DNA of 5,688 bases from a bacterium (GCA_030699625.1 JAUYLU010000021.1:1-5688); one strand, 5' to 3'; positions 1 through 5,183 are shown, counted from the stretch's first letter. Program-made: numbers and translations. The notes: generated from the letters alone by a model not told the origin.

Positions 1-4
1 GGCT

Positions 5-322
5 CTAGCCGAAACGGAAAAGCACCCCGCACTCGTTTTTAAGGACTTCCTTCTCGAACTTCTCCCACAGCTGCGGGTCGTCGCGCCTGAACTCCAAAAG
101 CACAAAACGGTAAAACGCTTCTTCTTTCTGTTCGGGCGGCAGGACCGAGACTTTCTCGAAATACTTCCAAGCCATCTCCAATGCCCTGTGACCGTCGTCC
201 ACCAGTCGCGGCGGAACATGGTTCTTGGCAAAATCCTCGAGAAGTTCGTAAATGAACCTCGGCGTGAGGGCGAGATCCTGCGCGTGCACGGCGGCCATGA
301 ATTTTTCAACCGACGCATCCAT
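5..322 (-). CDS. Small hypothetical protein, 105 aa
   Basis: I do not recognise this family. I chose the ATG at 322 because GGAGG (328-332 on the top strand, complement) lies 5 bases upstream and the residues before it read through the intergenic spacer. The product is soluble with no membrane segment or signal peptide. It is helical-looking, charged and rich in aromatic residues, with a C-terminal stretch (about 62-95) carrying KEE, Tyr71, Pro83, Trp86 and Phe89-Glu90. That stretch aligns without gaps to residues 78-102 of the neighbouring 109-aa protein, with identity at K, E, E, Y, P, W, F and E. The two may be distant paralogues. The gene follows the terminator of that neighbour, so it probably has its own promoter, which I could not identify with confidence. 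The stop codon is TAG at 5-7. Confidence 0.7.
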   Translation of the reverse strand: MDASVEKFMAAVHAQDLALTPRFIYELLEDFAKNHVPPRLVDDGHRALEMAWKYFEKVSVLPPEQKEEAFYRFVLLEFRRDDPQLWEKFEKEVLKNECGVLFRFG

Positions 323-373
323 CGAACCCTCCCTTGAGTGGTGCTCCGCCGCCACACTACACCAAACATCTCC

Positions 374-404
374 AAAAGGAAAGGGCCGCGTATCCTCGCG
401 GCCC
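374..404 (-). terminator. Rho-independent terminator of the 109-aa gene
   Basis: GGGCCGCG (383-390) and CGCGGCCC (397-404) form a perfect 8-bp GC-rich stem with a 6-base loop. Read on the minus strand, the stem is followed at once by TTTCCTTTT (382-374). The T-rich side is only on the minus strand, so it terminates the gene ending at 424 and separates it from the gene starting at 322. Confidence 0.82.
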
Positions 405-423
405 GGGGTAACCTGCGGCGCTC

Positions 424-753
424 CTAATGAAGCACGGAGAGCTTTTCCTCGAAAAAATGCCACCAGCCGGGTACCTCCTCTTTCGCGAAATCGCAAAGGA
501 TGATGTAGCCGAGCTCTTCCTTATCGCTTGCGCAGAGCGCGACCTCTGAAAAAAGTTCGGCTACCCACAACCTTACTTCCTCCCTCTTTTTCTCCCACTC
601 TTTTTTGAGCGCCTCGGCATCCACCGGAGGAAGCCTCCCGGCGAGGAATCCGATAAAGCGTTCAAATTTCTGCGAGGGCGGGTAAGGCCCTTCTTCTTTG
701 ATGCGGGAAACGAGCGATGCCGCTACGCTCGCGCGTGCCAGGACATGGTCCAT
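424..753 (-). CDS. Small hypothetical protein, 109 aa
   Basis: I do not recognise this family. The reading frame stays open far upstream, antisense to valS, but the credible start is the ATG at 753. It has GGAG (760-763, complement) 6 bases upstream, and this start leaves a clean divergent spacer to valS. The product is soluble, with no signal peptide or membrane segment. A Lys/Glu-rich helix (about 46-62) is followed by an aromatic C-terminus (WVAELF near 63-68, PGWWHFFEE at 95-103). Residues 78-102 align without gaps to residues 66-90 of the 105-aa neighbour (KEE, Y, P, W, FE shared). The gene ends at a strong terminator. Its promoter should lie between 754 and 852. A possible TTGCCT / GAATAT pair exists there on the minus strand, but it is weak. 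Confidence 0.7.
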   Translation of the reverse strand: MDHVLARASVAASLVSRIKEEGPYPPSQKFERFIGFLAGRLPPVDAEALKKEWEKKREEVRLWVAELFSEVALCASDKEELGYIILCDFAKEEVPGWWHFFEEKLSVLH

Positions 754-814
754 AATCCTCTCCAAAAACTCCACCTTCCTCGATATTCCCACACGCCTTC
801 TCACAAGGCAAGCA

Positions 815-843
815 TGGAAAAAAGGCTTGTTTTTTGGTATTAT
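815..843 (+). promoter_or_regulatory. Probable valS promoter, near-leaderless
   Basis: The -35 element TGGAAA (815-820) has 4 of 6 consensus bases. A 17-base spacer separates it from the -10 element TATTAT (838-843), which has 5 of 6. Transcription would begin near 850, about 3 bases before the GTG at 853, which agrees with the absence of any Shine-Dalgarno sequence there. The position is inferred from consensus only. Confidence 0.5.
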
Positions 844-852
844 TTCGGCAAC

Positions 853-3069
853 GTGAATCCGAAACTCCTCAAACCGTACAATCCGAAAGCGACGGAGGCG
901 CGGGTATACGAGCTTTGGGAAAAAAGCGGCTATTTCGACCCCGACAAGCTCCCCGCACGCCACAAAGACCCCTTTTCCATCGTCCTTCCCCCGCCGAACG
1001 TGACCGGCACGCTCCATATGGGCCACGCCGCCATGCTCGCCATCGAGGACATCGTGATCCGCTTCGAGCGCATGCGGGGAAAGCGCGCGCTCTGGCTCCC
1101 CGGCACCGACTCGGCCGCGCTCGCCACGCAGGCGAAAGTGGAGGATATTCTCTACAAGAAGGAGAAGAAGACGCGCCACGATATCGGACGCGAGGCGCTC
1201 CTCGGGCGGATCGAGGAGTTCACCAAGGAGAGCGAGGCCACCATCGTGAACCAGGTGAAGCGGATGGGCTCCTCGCTCGACTGGGGCCGGTACTCGTACA
1301 CCATGGACGAAACGCGGAACCGCGCGGTGAACGAGGCCTTCAAGCGCATGTATGAGGGCGGCCTCATCTACCGCGGGGCGCGCATCGTGAACTGGGACCC
1401 CAAGCTCCAGACCAACGTCTCCGACATCGAGATAGAGTGGAAAGAGGAGACCGCGCCCTTCTACTACCTCACGTACGGCCCGTTCACTATCGGCACCGCC
1501 CGCCCCGAGACCAAGTTCGGCGACAAATACGTGGTCATGCATCCCGACGACGAGCGGTACAAAAAATACAAACACGGCGACACGCTCGAGGTGGAATGGG
1601 TAAACGGGCCCGTGACCGCCACTATCGTGAAGGATAAAGTGGTAGACATGGCTTTCGGCACGGGCGTCATGACCATCACCCCGTGGCACGACCAGACCGA
1701 CTTCGACATCGCCGCGCGGCACAACCTCGATAAGGAACAGATCATCGACCAAAAAGGCATGCTCATGCCCATCGCGGGCGAGTTCGCGGGCGTGCATTGG
1801 AAGAAGGCGCGCCCCGCCATCGTCGAGAAGCTCCGGGCAAAAGGGCTCGTCGAGAAAGTGGACGAAAAATACGCCCACCGCGTGGCCACGAACAGCCGCG
1901 GCGGGGGACTGCTCGAGCCGCAGGTGATGCTGCAGTGGTTCGTGGACGTGAACAAGGAGTTCAAGCTCCCTCATTCAGAACTCGACGGCTTCGAAAAGGG
2001 CGACACGGTGACGCTGAAGCGGCTCATGCAGGGCGTCGTCGAGAGCGGGCAAATAGAGATAATCCCCGACCGCTTCAAAAAGACCTATTTCCATTGGATC
2101 AAGGACCTTCGCGACTGGTGCATCTCGCGCCAGATCTGGTATGGCCATCAGATTCCGGTGTGGTACCGTTCGACTGGCGCTCACGACAGGCTGAACGGTA
2201 CCCCGAGCGATAGTCGAGGGGTTGAAACGCATGTCGGCATCGAAAGACCGGAAGGCGAAGGGTGGGAACAGGACCCCGACACGCTCGACACGTGGTTCTC
2301 ATCGGGACTCTGGACCTTCTCGACACTCGGATGGCCGGACAAGACCAAGGACCTCGAAACCTTCCACCCCACCGACGTGCTCGAAACTGGCTACGACATC
2401 CTCTTCTTCTGGGTGGCCCGCATGGTGCTCATGAGCACGTACCTCCTCGGCCAAATCCCCTTCAAAAAAGTCTATCTTCACGGCCTCGTGCGCGACGGCA
2501 AGGGGCGCAAGATGTCGAAATCGCTCGGGAACATCATCGATCCCCTCGACATGATAGAGAAATACGGCGCCGACGCCACGCGCCTCTCGCTTATCATCGG
2601 CACCGCGCCGGGAAACGACCTCAAGCTTTCGGAAGACCGCGTGCGCGGCTACAAGCACTTCGCGAACAAGCTCTGGAACGTGGCGCGTTTCGTCCTCTCG
2701 AACACCGAGCACGGCGGCTTCGAGAAGGCAAAGTTTGCGAAAGAAGACGCGGCGAGGATGGAAGAGTTCGAGGCGCTCAAGAAAGAGGTGACAGCCCATC
2801 TCGACAAGTACGAGTTCTATCTCGCTGGCGACAATCTCTATCATTACCTGTGGCACACATTTGCGGACAAAGTGATAGAGGAATCGAAAGAAGCCCTCAA
2901 GGGAGGGAATGCCGCGCAAAAGCGTTCGAAACAGAAATTGCTCCATTTGCTCCTTGAAGACCAGCTCAAGCTCCTCCACCCCTTCATCCCGTTCGTGACC
3001 GAAGAGCTCTGGAGCATGCTGCCGCACAAGAAGCAGTCGCTGCTTATGATCGAGCCGTGGCCTATTTGA
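853..3069 (+). CDS. valS: Valyl-tRNA synthetase (ValRS), 738 aa
   Basis: This cytoplasmic class I aminoacyl-tRNA synthetase charges tRNA-Val and clears mischarged threonine in an editing domain. Visible motifs: HIGH-type HMGH at 55-58; the normally GTDH motif as GTDS at 84-87; editing-domain TARPET at 215-220 and TPWHD at 276-280; DWCISRQ around 421-427; LDTWFSSG; KMSKS at 553-557; then an anticodon-binding helical domain. The protein stops after a MIEPWPI end, with no room for the usual ValRS C-terminal coiled coil, so it is much shorter than the about 950 aa of E. coli ValRS. I chose GTG 853 because homology begins with NPKLLKPYNPKATE and a promoter lies just upstream. Upstream ATGs at 814 and 745 would add residues not expected in the family. 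Residues about 440-458 come from an in-frame palindromic insert. prsW starts 3 bases after the stop. Confidence 0.96.
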   Translation: MNPKLLKPYNPKATEARVYELWEKSGYFDPDKLPARHKDPFSIVLPPPNVTGTLHMGHAAMLAIEDIVIRFERMRGKRALWLPGTDSAALATQAKVEDILYKKEKKTRHDIGREALLGRIEEFTKESEATIVNQVKRMGSSLDWGRYSYTMDETRNRAVNEAFKRMYEGGLIYRGARIVNWDPKLQTNVSDIEIEWKEETAPFYYLTYGPFTIGTARPETKFGDKYVVMHPDDERYKKYKHGDTLEVEWVNGPVTATIVKDKVVDMAFGTGVMTITPWHDQTDFDIAARHNLDKEQIIDQKGMLMPIAGEFAGVHWKKARPAIVEKLRAKGLVEKVDEKYAHRVATNSRGGGLLEPQVMLQWFVDVNKEFKLPHSELDGFEKGDTVTLKRLMQGVVESGQIEIIPDRFKKTYFHWIKDLRDWCISRQIWYGHQIPVWYRSTGAHDRLNGTPSDSRGVETHVGIERPEGEGWEQDPDTLDTWFSSGLWTFSTLGWPDKTKDLETFHPTDVLETGYDILFFWVARMVLMSTYLLGQIPFKKVYLHGLVRDGKGRKMSKSLGNIIDPLDMIEKYGADATRLSLIIGTAPGNDLKLSEDRVRGYKHFANKLWNVARFVLSNTEHGGFEKAKFAKEDAARMEEFEALKKEVTAHLDKYEFYLAGDNLYHYLWHTFADKVIEESKEALKGGNAAQKRSKQKLLHLLLEDQLKLLHPFIPFVTEELWSMLPHKKQSLLMIEPWPI
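2162..2221. repeat. REP/RPE-like double palindrome inserted in frame in valS
   Basis: Two adjacent palindromes lie inside valS. The first has perfect 10-bp arms, GGTACCGTTC (2162-2171) and GAACGGTACC (2193-2202), with a short inner CTG/CAG pairing. The second is CCCCGAGCGATAGTCGAGGGG (2201-2221), an imperfect palindrome closed by CCCC/GGGG. In addition TCGACTGGCGCTC (2170-2182) pairs with GAGCGATAGTCGA (2205-2217) at 11 of 13 positions. Translated, the block gives R-STGAHDRLNGTPSDSRG-VE between the conserved IPVWY and the VGIERPEGEGWEQDPD segment, where ValRS proteins normally have only a short variable link. The exact insertion edges are uncertain because the left arm overlaps the Trp-Tyr-Arg codons. 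Confidence 0.75.
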
Positions 3070-3072
3070 TCC

Positions 3073-3789
3073 ATGCACCTGCCTGACACTCAAACCTTGT
3101 TCGTAGCCCTCACTGGCGGTATCCTCCCGGCGCTTTTGTGGCTTTGGTTCTGGCTCAAGGAAGACGCCGCGCGGCCGGAGCCGCGCGGCCTCATCTTCCT
3201 CACCTTCCTCGCGGGCATGGGCGCGGTGATAGTGGTCCTCCCCGTCGAGAAGTATTTCTACAATCTCCTCAAGGATGGCATCGTGCTCATCGCCGTCTGG
3301 GCCACCGCCGAGGAGCTCGTCAAATTCTTCGCCGCCTACCTCACTTCGCTGAAGACGCGCTTCCTCGACGAGCCCATCGACTGCGTCATCTACATGATCA
3401 CCGCCGCCCTCGGCTTCGCCGCGCTCGAAAACACCCTCTTCCTCATCTCCACCATCGGTAAAAGCGGGCTCGTCGAGGGGCTCGCCACCCAGAACCTGCG
3501 CTTCGTCGGCGCCTCGCTCCTCCATGTGATCGCCTCAGCCGCCATCGGCATCGCCATGGCCCTCTCCTTCTACCGCGGCTGGTTCCTCCGAAAAACGGCG
3601 CTCCTCGGCGGCATCGCGACGGCCATCTTATTGCACACCCTCTTCAACTTCTTTATAATTAAGGACGGCGGCCAGAATATCTTCGCGGTCTTCGGATTCG
3701 TGTGGGTGGTGGCCGTCATCTTCATCCTCATTTTCGAAAAGATAAAACGAATGGGGATGGGGAGTTTTGATTCAACGGCACGCGGCTGA
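3073..3789 (+). CDS. PrsW-family intramembrane metalloprotease, 238 aa
   Basis: This is a multi-pass membrane protein of the PrsW family, related to the CAAX/CPBP (Abi) membrane proteases. In Bacillus the founding member PrsW cuts the anti-sigma factor RsiW. Family residues are present: AEELVK with Glu80-Glu81; GFAALEN with Glu119-Asn120; a helix with His151 (LLHVIASAAIG); and LLHTLFN with His188 and Asn192. About seven or eight hydrophobic segments are visible, roughly at 9-28, 38-58, 69-90, 103-126, 145-166, 174-195 and 201-222, followed by a short basic tail. The active-site set looks complete. The ATG is 3 bases after the valS stop and has no Shine-Dalgarno, so it is probably translated by coupling to valS. 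Its substrate here is unknown; no sigma/anti-sigma pair is in the window. Confidence 0.88.
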   Translation: MHLPDTQTLFVALTGGILPALLWLWFWLKEDAARPEPRGLIFLTFLAGMGAVIVVLPVEKYFYNLLKDGIVLIAVWATAEELVKFFAAYLTSLKTRFLDEPIDCVIYMITAALGFAALENTLFLISTIGKSGLVEGLATQNLRFVGASLLHVIASAAIGIAMALSFYRGWFLRKTALLGGIATAILLHTLFNFFIIKDGGQNIFAVFGFVWVVAVIFILIFEKIKRMGMGSFDSTARG

Positions 3790-3812
3790 AATGAGAGCAA
3801 TCTCTCATTTCA
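3787..3812 (+). terminator. Perfect hairpin at the prsW stop, likely terminator
   Basis: TGAAATGAGAG (3787-3797) and CTCTCATTTCA (3802-3812) form a perfect 11-bp stem with a CAAT loop. The left arm begins with the prsW stop codon itself. The downstream bases (AGCCTTGCTTGTTG) are only moderately T-rich, so termination may be partial, or the hairpin may protect the 3' end of the valS-prsW mRNA. Confidence 0.55.
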
Positions 3813-3865
3813 AGCCTTGCTTGTTGAAATAAAGCGGATGAGCGCCGCCTAGCGCACCATATTTC

Positions 3866-4330
3866 ATGATAAAAAAGAAATCTTTCTTCGAGCGCCTTGC
3901 CGGCGGCATGAGCCTCGGCGACGAGGAGCGCGAGCTCCCCATCAAGATCGAGGACGACGGCAAGGGAAAAGACAAGGACGCGTGGGAAGACGAGGGCGAA
4001 GAGGGCCAGCTTGCCGTCGACGTCTACCAGAATCCCGACGAGATCGTCATCGAGGCGATGATCGCGGGCGTGAAGCCCGAGGACCTCAACGTTTCCATCA
4101 CGCGCGACATGGTCACCATCCGCGGCCGGCGCCAGGAATCGCGCGAGGTGTCCGAGGACAACTATTTCTACAAGGAGCTCTACTGGGGCTCGTTCTCCCG
4201 CACCGTGCTCCTCCCGCATGAGATCGACATTGAGGCGTCCGAGGCGTCGGAAAAGCACGGCCTCCTCACCGTCACCCTTCCCAAAGTGGACAAGGGGAAG
4301 CAGGCGAAGCTTCGGGTGAAATCGATGTGA
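3866..4330 (+). CDS. Small heat-shock protein, Hsp20/alpha-crystallin family, 154 aa
   Basis: This is an ATP-independent holdase chaperone that binds unfolding proteins in the cytoplasm. The alpha-crystallin domain spans about 48-140, with AGVKPEDLNVSI, ITRDMVTIRGRR, the region around GSFSRTVLLP (108-117) and the family signature GLLTVTLPK (132-140). The N-terminal arm (1-47) begins KKKSFFERL and then becomes an acidic/lysine-rich, probably disordered stretch. The short C-terminal tail has L-R-V (149-151) in place of the usual I-x-I/V oligomerisation motif. There is no Shine-Dalgarno before the ATG (CGCACCATATTTC) and I see no CIRCE element. It follows prsW by 76 bases, across a hairpin, and leads a tight cluster with two small membrane proteins. 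Confidence 0.93.
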   Translation: MIKKKSFFERLAGGMSLGDEERELPIKIEDDGKGKDKDAWEDEGEEGQLAVDVYQNPDEIVIEAMIAGVKPEDLNVSITRDMVTIRGRRQESREVSEDNYFYKELYWGSFSRTVLLPHEIDIEASEASEKHGLLTVTLPKVDKGKQAKLRVKSM

Positions 4331-4332
4331 CC

Positions 4333-4434
4333 ATGGGATTCGAAAGCTGGCCGCTCATCTCCATCATGCTCTGGAACCTCTCGCTCATGTCGGGGTCGCT
4401 CTTCGCCGCCCATCTCTTCGAAGAGATGCAGTAG
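4333..4434 (+). CDS. Small hydrophobic peptide, 33 aa, in the hsp20 cluster
   Basis: This short frame starts 2 bases after the hsp20 stop and ends 5 bases before the next ATG, so it fills the gap between two real genes almost exactly. It encodes MGFESW, then a hydrophobic stretch of about 23 residues (PLISIMLWNLSLMSG, then SLFAAHLF), ending EEMQ. This suggests one membrane helix with a short acidic end. After the start, 28 of 32 codons end in G or C (many CTC, ATC, TTC, TCG, GCC), matching the neighbouring genes and arguing for a translated frame. There is no Shine-Dalgarno, so translation is probably coupled to hsp20. I do not recognise a family. The alternative is a chance frame in the spacer. 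Confidence 0.6.
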   Translation: MGFESWPLISIMLWNLSLMSGSLFAAHLFEEMQ

Positions 4435-4439
4435 CCGCC

Positions 4440-4736
4440 ATGGACCCCGAACTCAAAACGCTCATCAAGGAAAACCTCGCCCTCGCCCGCGAAACGAACG
4501 AGCTCGTGCACAAGATGCATTCCGCCCAGAAGTGGGCGCGATTCCTCCGTCTCCTCTACTGGCTCGTCCTCATCGGCATTTCGGTGGGCGCCTTCTACTA
4601 CCTTTCCGGCCCTCTCCAGACGCTCATCGACACGTATCGAGGCCTCTTGGGCGGCTTCGAAAAAGCGCAGCAGGGAGTAAGCTCATTCCCTGACACGTCG
4701 ACCTTTCAAAACCTTCTCGACAAGGTCCGCCCGTAG
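4440..4736 (+). CDS. Single-pass membrane protein of unknown function, 98 aa
   Basis: The N-terminal part (1-34) is a charged, probably amphipathic or coiled-coil helix (LIKENLALARETNELVHKM). It is followed by a basic patch (K31, R34, R37) and one strong membrane segment at about 38-55 (LLYWLVLIGISVGAFYYL). A C-terminal polar segment of about 40 residues follows. The basic residues just before the membrane helix suggest the N-terminus is cytoplasmic and the C-terminus outside, by the positive-inside rule. The layout, with a KENLALARETNELVHKM helix ahead of a YW..L.IG...GAFYY membrane segment, resembles small uncharacterised membrane proteins I associate with Parcubacteria genomes. This is from memory, without a search. 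It is the last gene of the hsp20 cluster. No function can be assigned. Confidence 0.85.
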   Translation: MDPELKTLIKENLALARETNELVHKMHSAQKWARFLRLLYWLVLIGISVGAFYYLSGPLQTLIDTYRGLLGGFEKAQQGVSSFPDTSTFQNLLDKVRP

Positions 4737-4757
4737 CTGGCGGAAAGCGGGAGAAAT

Positions 4758-4766
4758 TGCTAGGAT
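4758..4766 (+). promoter_or_regulatory. Extended -10 promoter for the tRNA region
   Basis: TGCTAGGAT is an extended -10 (TG-n-TAGGAT, 4 of 6 to TATAAT) with no clear -35. Transcription would start near 4773, right before the tRNA-like sequence that begins at 4776, and would continue into tRNA-Phe. Confidence 0.4.
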
Positions 4767-4775
4767 ATTTCCCAT

Positions 4776-4870
4776 GCTGGGGTAGCCCCGATGCGCTATT
4801 GCGATCGGGGTCCCGACCGTAGCGTCGGGACTCAGGAATTAAAAGTTAGAGCATCTGTCCCAGTAGCAAA
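4776..4870 (+). pseudogene. Broken 5' half of a tRNA, split by a palindromic insert
   Basis: If bases 4786-4830 are removed, the rest reads as a tRNA 5' half: GCTGGGG (acceptor strand), TA, GCTC (D-stem), a long D-loop, GAGC (D-stem), A, then TCTGT-CCCAGTA-GCAAA as a degraded anticodon arm. GTTAGAGCATCTG (4845-4857) is identical to 13 bases of the tRNA-Phe that follows (4893-4905), and TAG + CTCAG also matches. Position 33 is C instead of T and the 3' anticodon strand has a mismatch. No variable region, T-arm or 3' acceptor follows; tRNA-Phe starts only 4 bases later. The original amino acid identity cannot be read reliably. It may be a decayed tandem copy of a tRNA related to tRNA-Phe. Confidence 0.65.
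4786..4830. repeat. 45-bp double-hairpin element inside the tRNA remnant
   Basis: The element is exactly two adjacent hairpins. Hairpin 1 (4786-4810): CCCCGAT, a bulged G, CGC, TATT loop, GCG, ATCGGGG. Hairpin 2 (4811-4830): TCCCGAC, CGTAGC loop, GTCGGGA. It sits between G4785 and C4831, which together would restore the D-stem GCTC; a one-base ambiguity in the edge exists because C occurs at both ends. Hairpin 1 resembles the second palindrome inside valS (CCCCGA...GCG..TA...CGA..GGGG). Confidence 0.75.
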
Positions 4871-4874
4871 ATAT

Positions 4875-4951
4875 GCCTAGGTAGCTCAGTTGGTTAGAGC
4901 ATCTGCCTGAAGAGCAGAGGGTCGTCGGTTCGACTCCGACCCTAGGCACCA
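4875..4951 (+). tRNA. tRNA-Phe (anticodon GAA), CCA encoded
   Basis: This is a full cloverleaf. Acceptor GCCTAGG pairs with CCTAGGC; D-stem GCTC/GAGC encloses AGTTGGTTA; anticodon stem TCTGC/GCAGA holds the loop CTGAAGA with anticodon GAA; the variable region is GGGTC; T-stem GTCGG/CCGAC holds TTCGACT; then discriminator A and an encoded CCA. It delivers phenylalanine to UUC/UUU codons. It lies 4 bases after a broken tRNA half, and the two were probably one transcription unit. Confidence 0.97.
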
Positions 4952-5135
4952 TTTAGGAAATTGCAAGTTGGAGACAGCCGCCTCGCTTCGCTCGGCGGTC
5001 AAAGCGTATTGCATTTTGGGCTCAAAAATGAATTGGCGGTTTTGCAAAATATCGGCGCAAACCATTCTCAAGTCGTGTGCGCCTTGCGCACTCATATTCT
5101 CTTTTCGGGAAAAAATAATTTTTTGGCATACGATT
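4952..5135. other. Noncoding spacer dense in palindromes
   Basis: I see no credible gene here: a plus frame starting at 4961 and a minus frame crossing the tRNA both look spurious. It holds several inverted repeats: CCGCC...GGCGG (4978-4998), with an inner CTCGCTTCGCTCG of the kind often seen in dispersed bacterial repeats; ATT-g-CATTTT / AAAATGAAT (5008-5033); TTTTGCAAAA (5040-5049); GTGCGC-CTT-GCGCAC (5077-5091); and AAAAAAT-A-ATTTTTT (5110-5124). Base composition is more AT-rich than upstream. Confidence 0.6.
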
Positions 5136-5183
5136 CAAAGAGATGGACTACCAATCACATTTGTGATTTTCCTGCTCTCTTTG
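5136..5183. promoter_or_regulatory. Nested inverted repeat, candidate operator
   Basis: Outer arms CAAAGAGA (5136-5143) and TCTCTTTG (5176-5183) are perfect 8-bp complements. Inside them AATCACA (5153-5159) and TGTGATT (5162-5168) are perfect 7-bp complements separated by TT. The inner palindrome covers the -35 element and the outer right arm ends at the base before the -10. The placement fits repressor binding or a DNA/RNA hairpin controlling the gene at 5235. This is inferred from position only. Confidence 0.5.

Noticed and set aside
807..836. CAAGC / GCTTG repeat followed by six T residues ahead of valS, seen as a possible attenuator
   Set aside because: The stem is only 5 bp with an 11-base loop, it lies upstream of or within the likely promoter, and no T-box or leader-peptide pattern is present.
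754..1974. Long minus-strand open frame antisense to valS, continuous with the 109-aa gene
   Set aside because: It is antisense to a well-supported synthetase whose GC-rich third positions suppress stops on the other strand. Its residues are Arg/His/Leu/Val-rich shadow translation. The 109-aa gene has its own ATG and Shine-Dalgarno at 753.
3838..3865. RNA thermometer or CIRCE control of hsp20, and a tiny ATG-AGC-GCC-GCC-TAG frame upstream
   Set aside because: There is no Shine-Dalgarno to mask, no FourU/ROSE-like pairing and no TTAGCACTC-type inverted repeat. The 4-codon frame has no support beyond its presence.
4776..4874. Functional split or trans-spliced tRNA half
   Set aside because: The anticodon arm is mismatched, base 33 is C, and no matching 3' half is visible in the window. 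Decay is the simpler explanation.
4886..5095. Minus-strand frame of 69 codons crossing tRNA-Phe
   Set aside because: The C-terminal LGSESNRRPSALQADALTN is the familiar false translation of an antisense tRNA, and the rest reads through a palindromic spacer.
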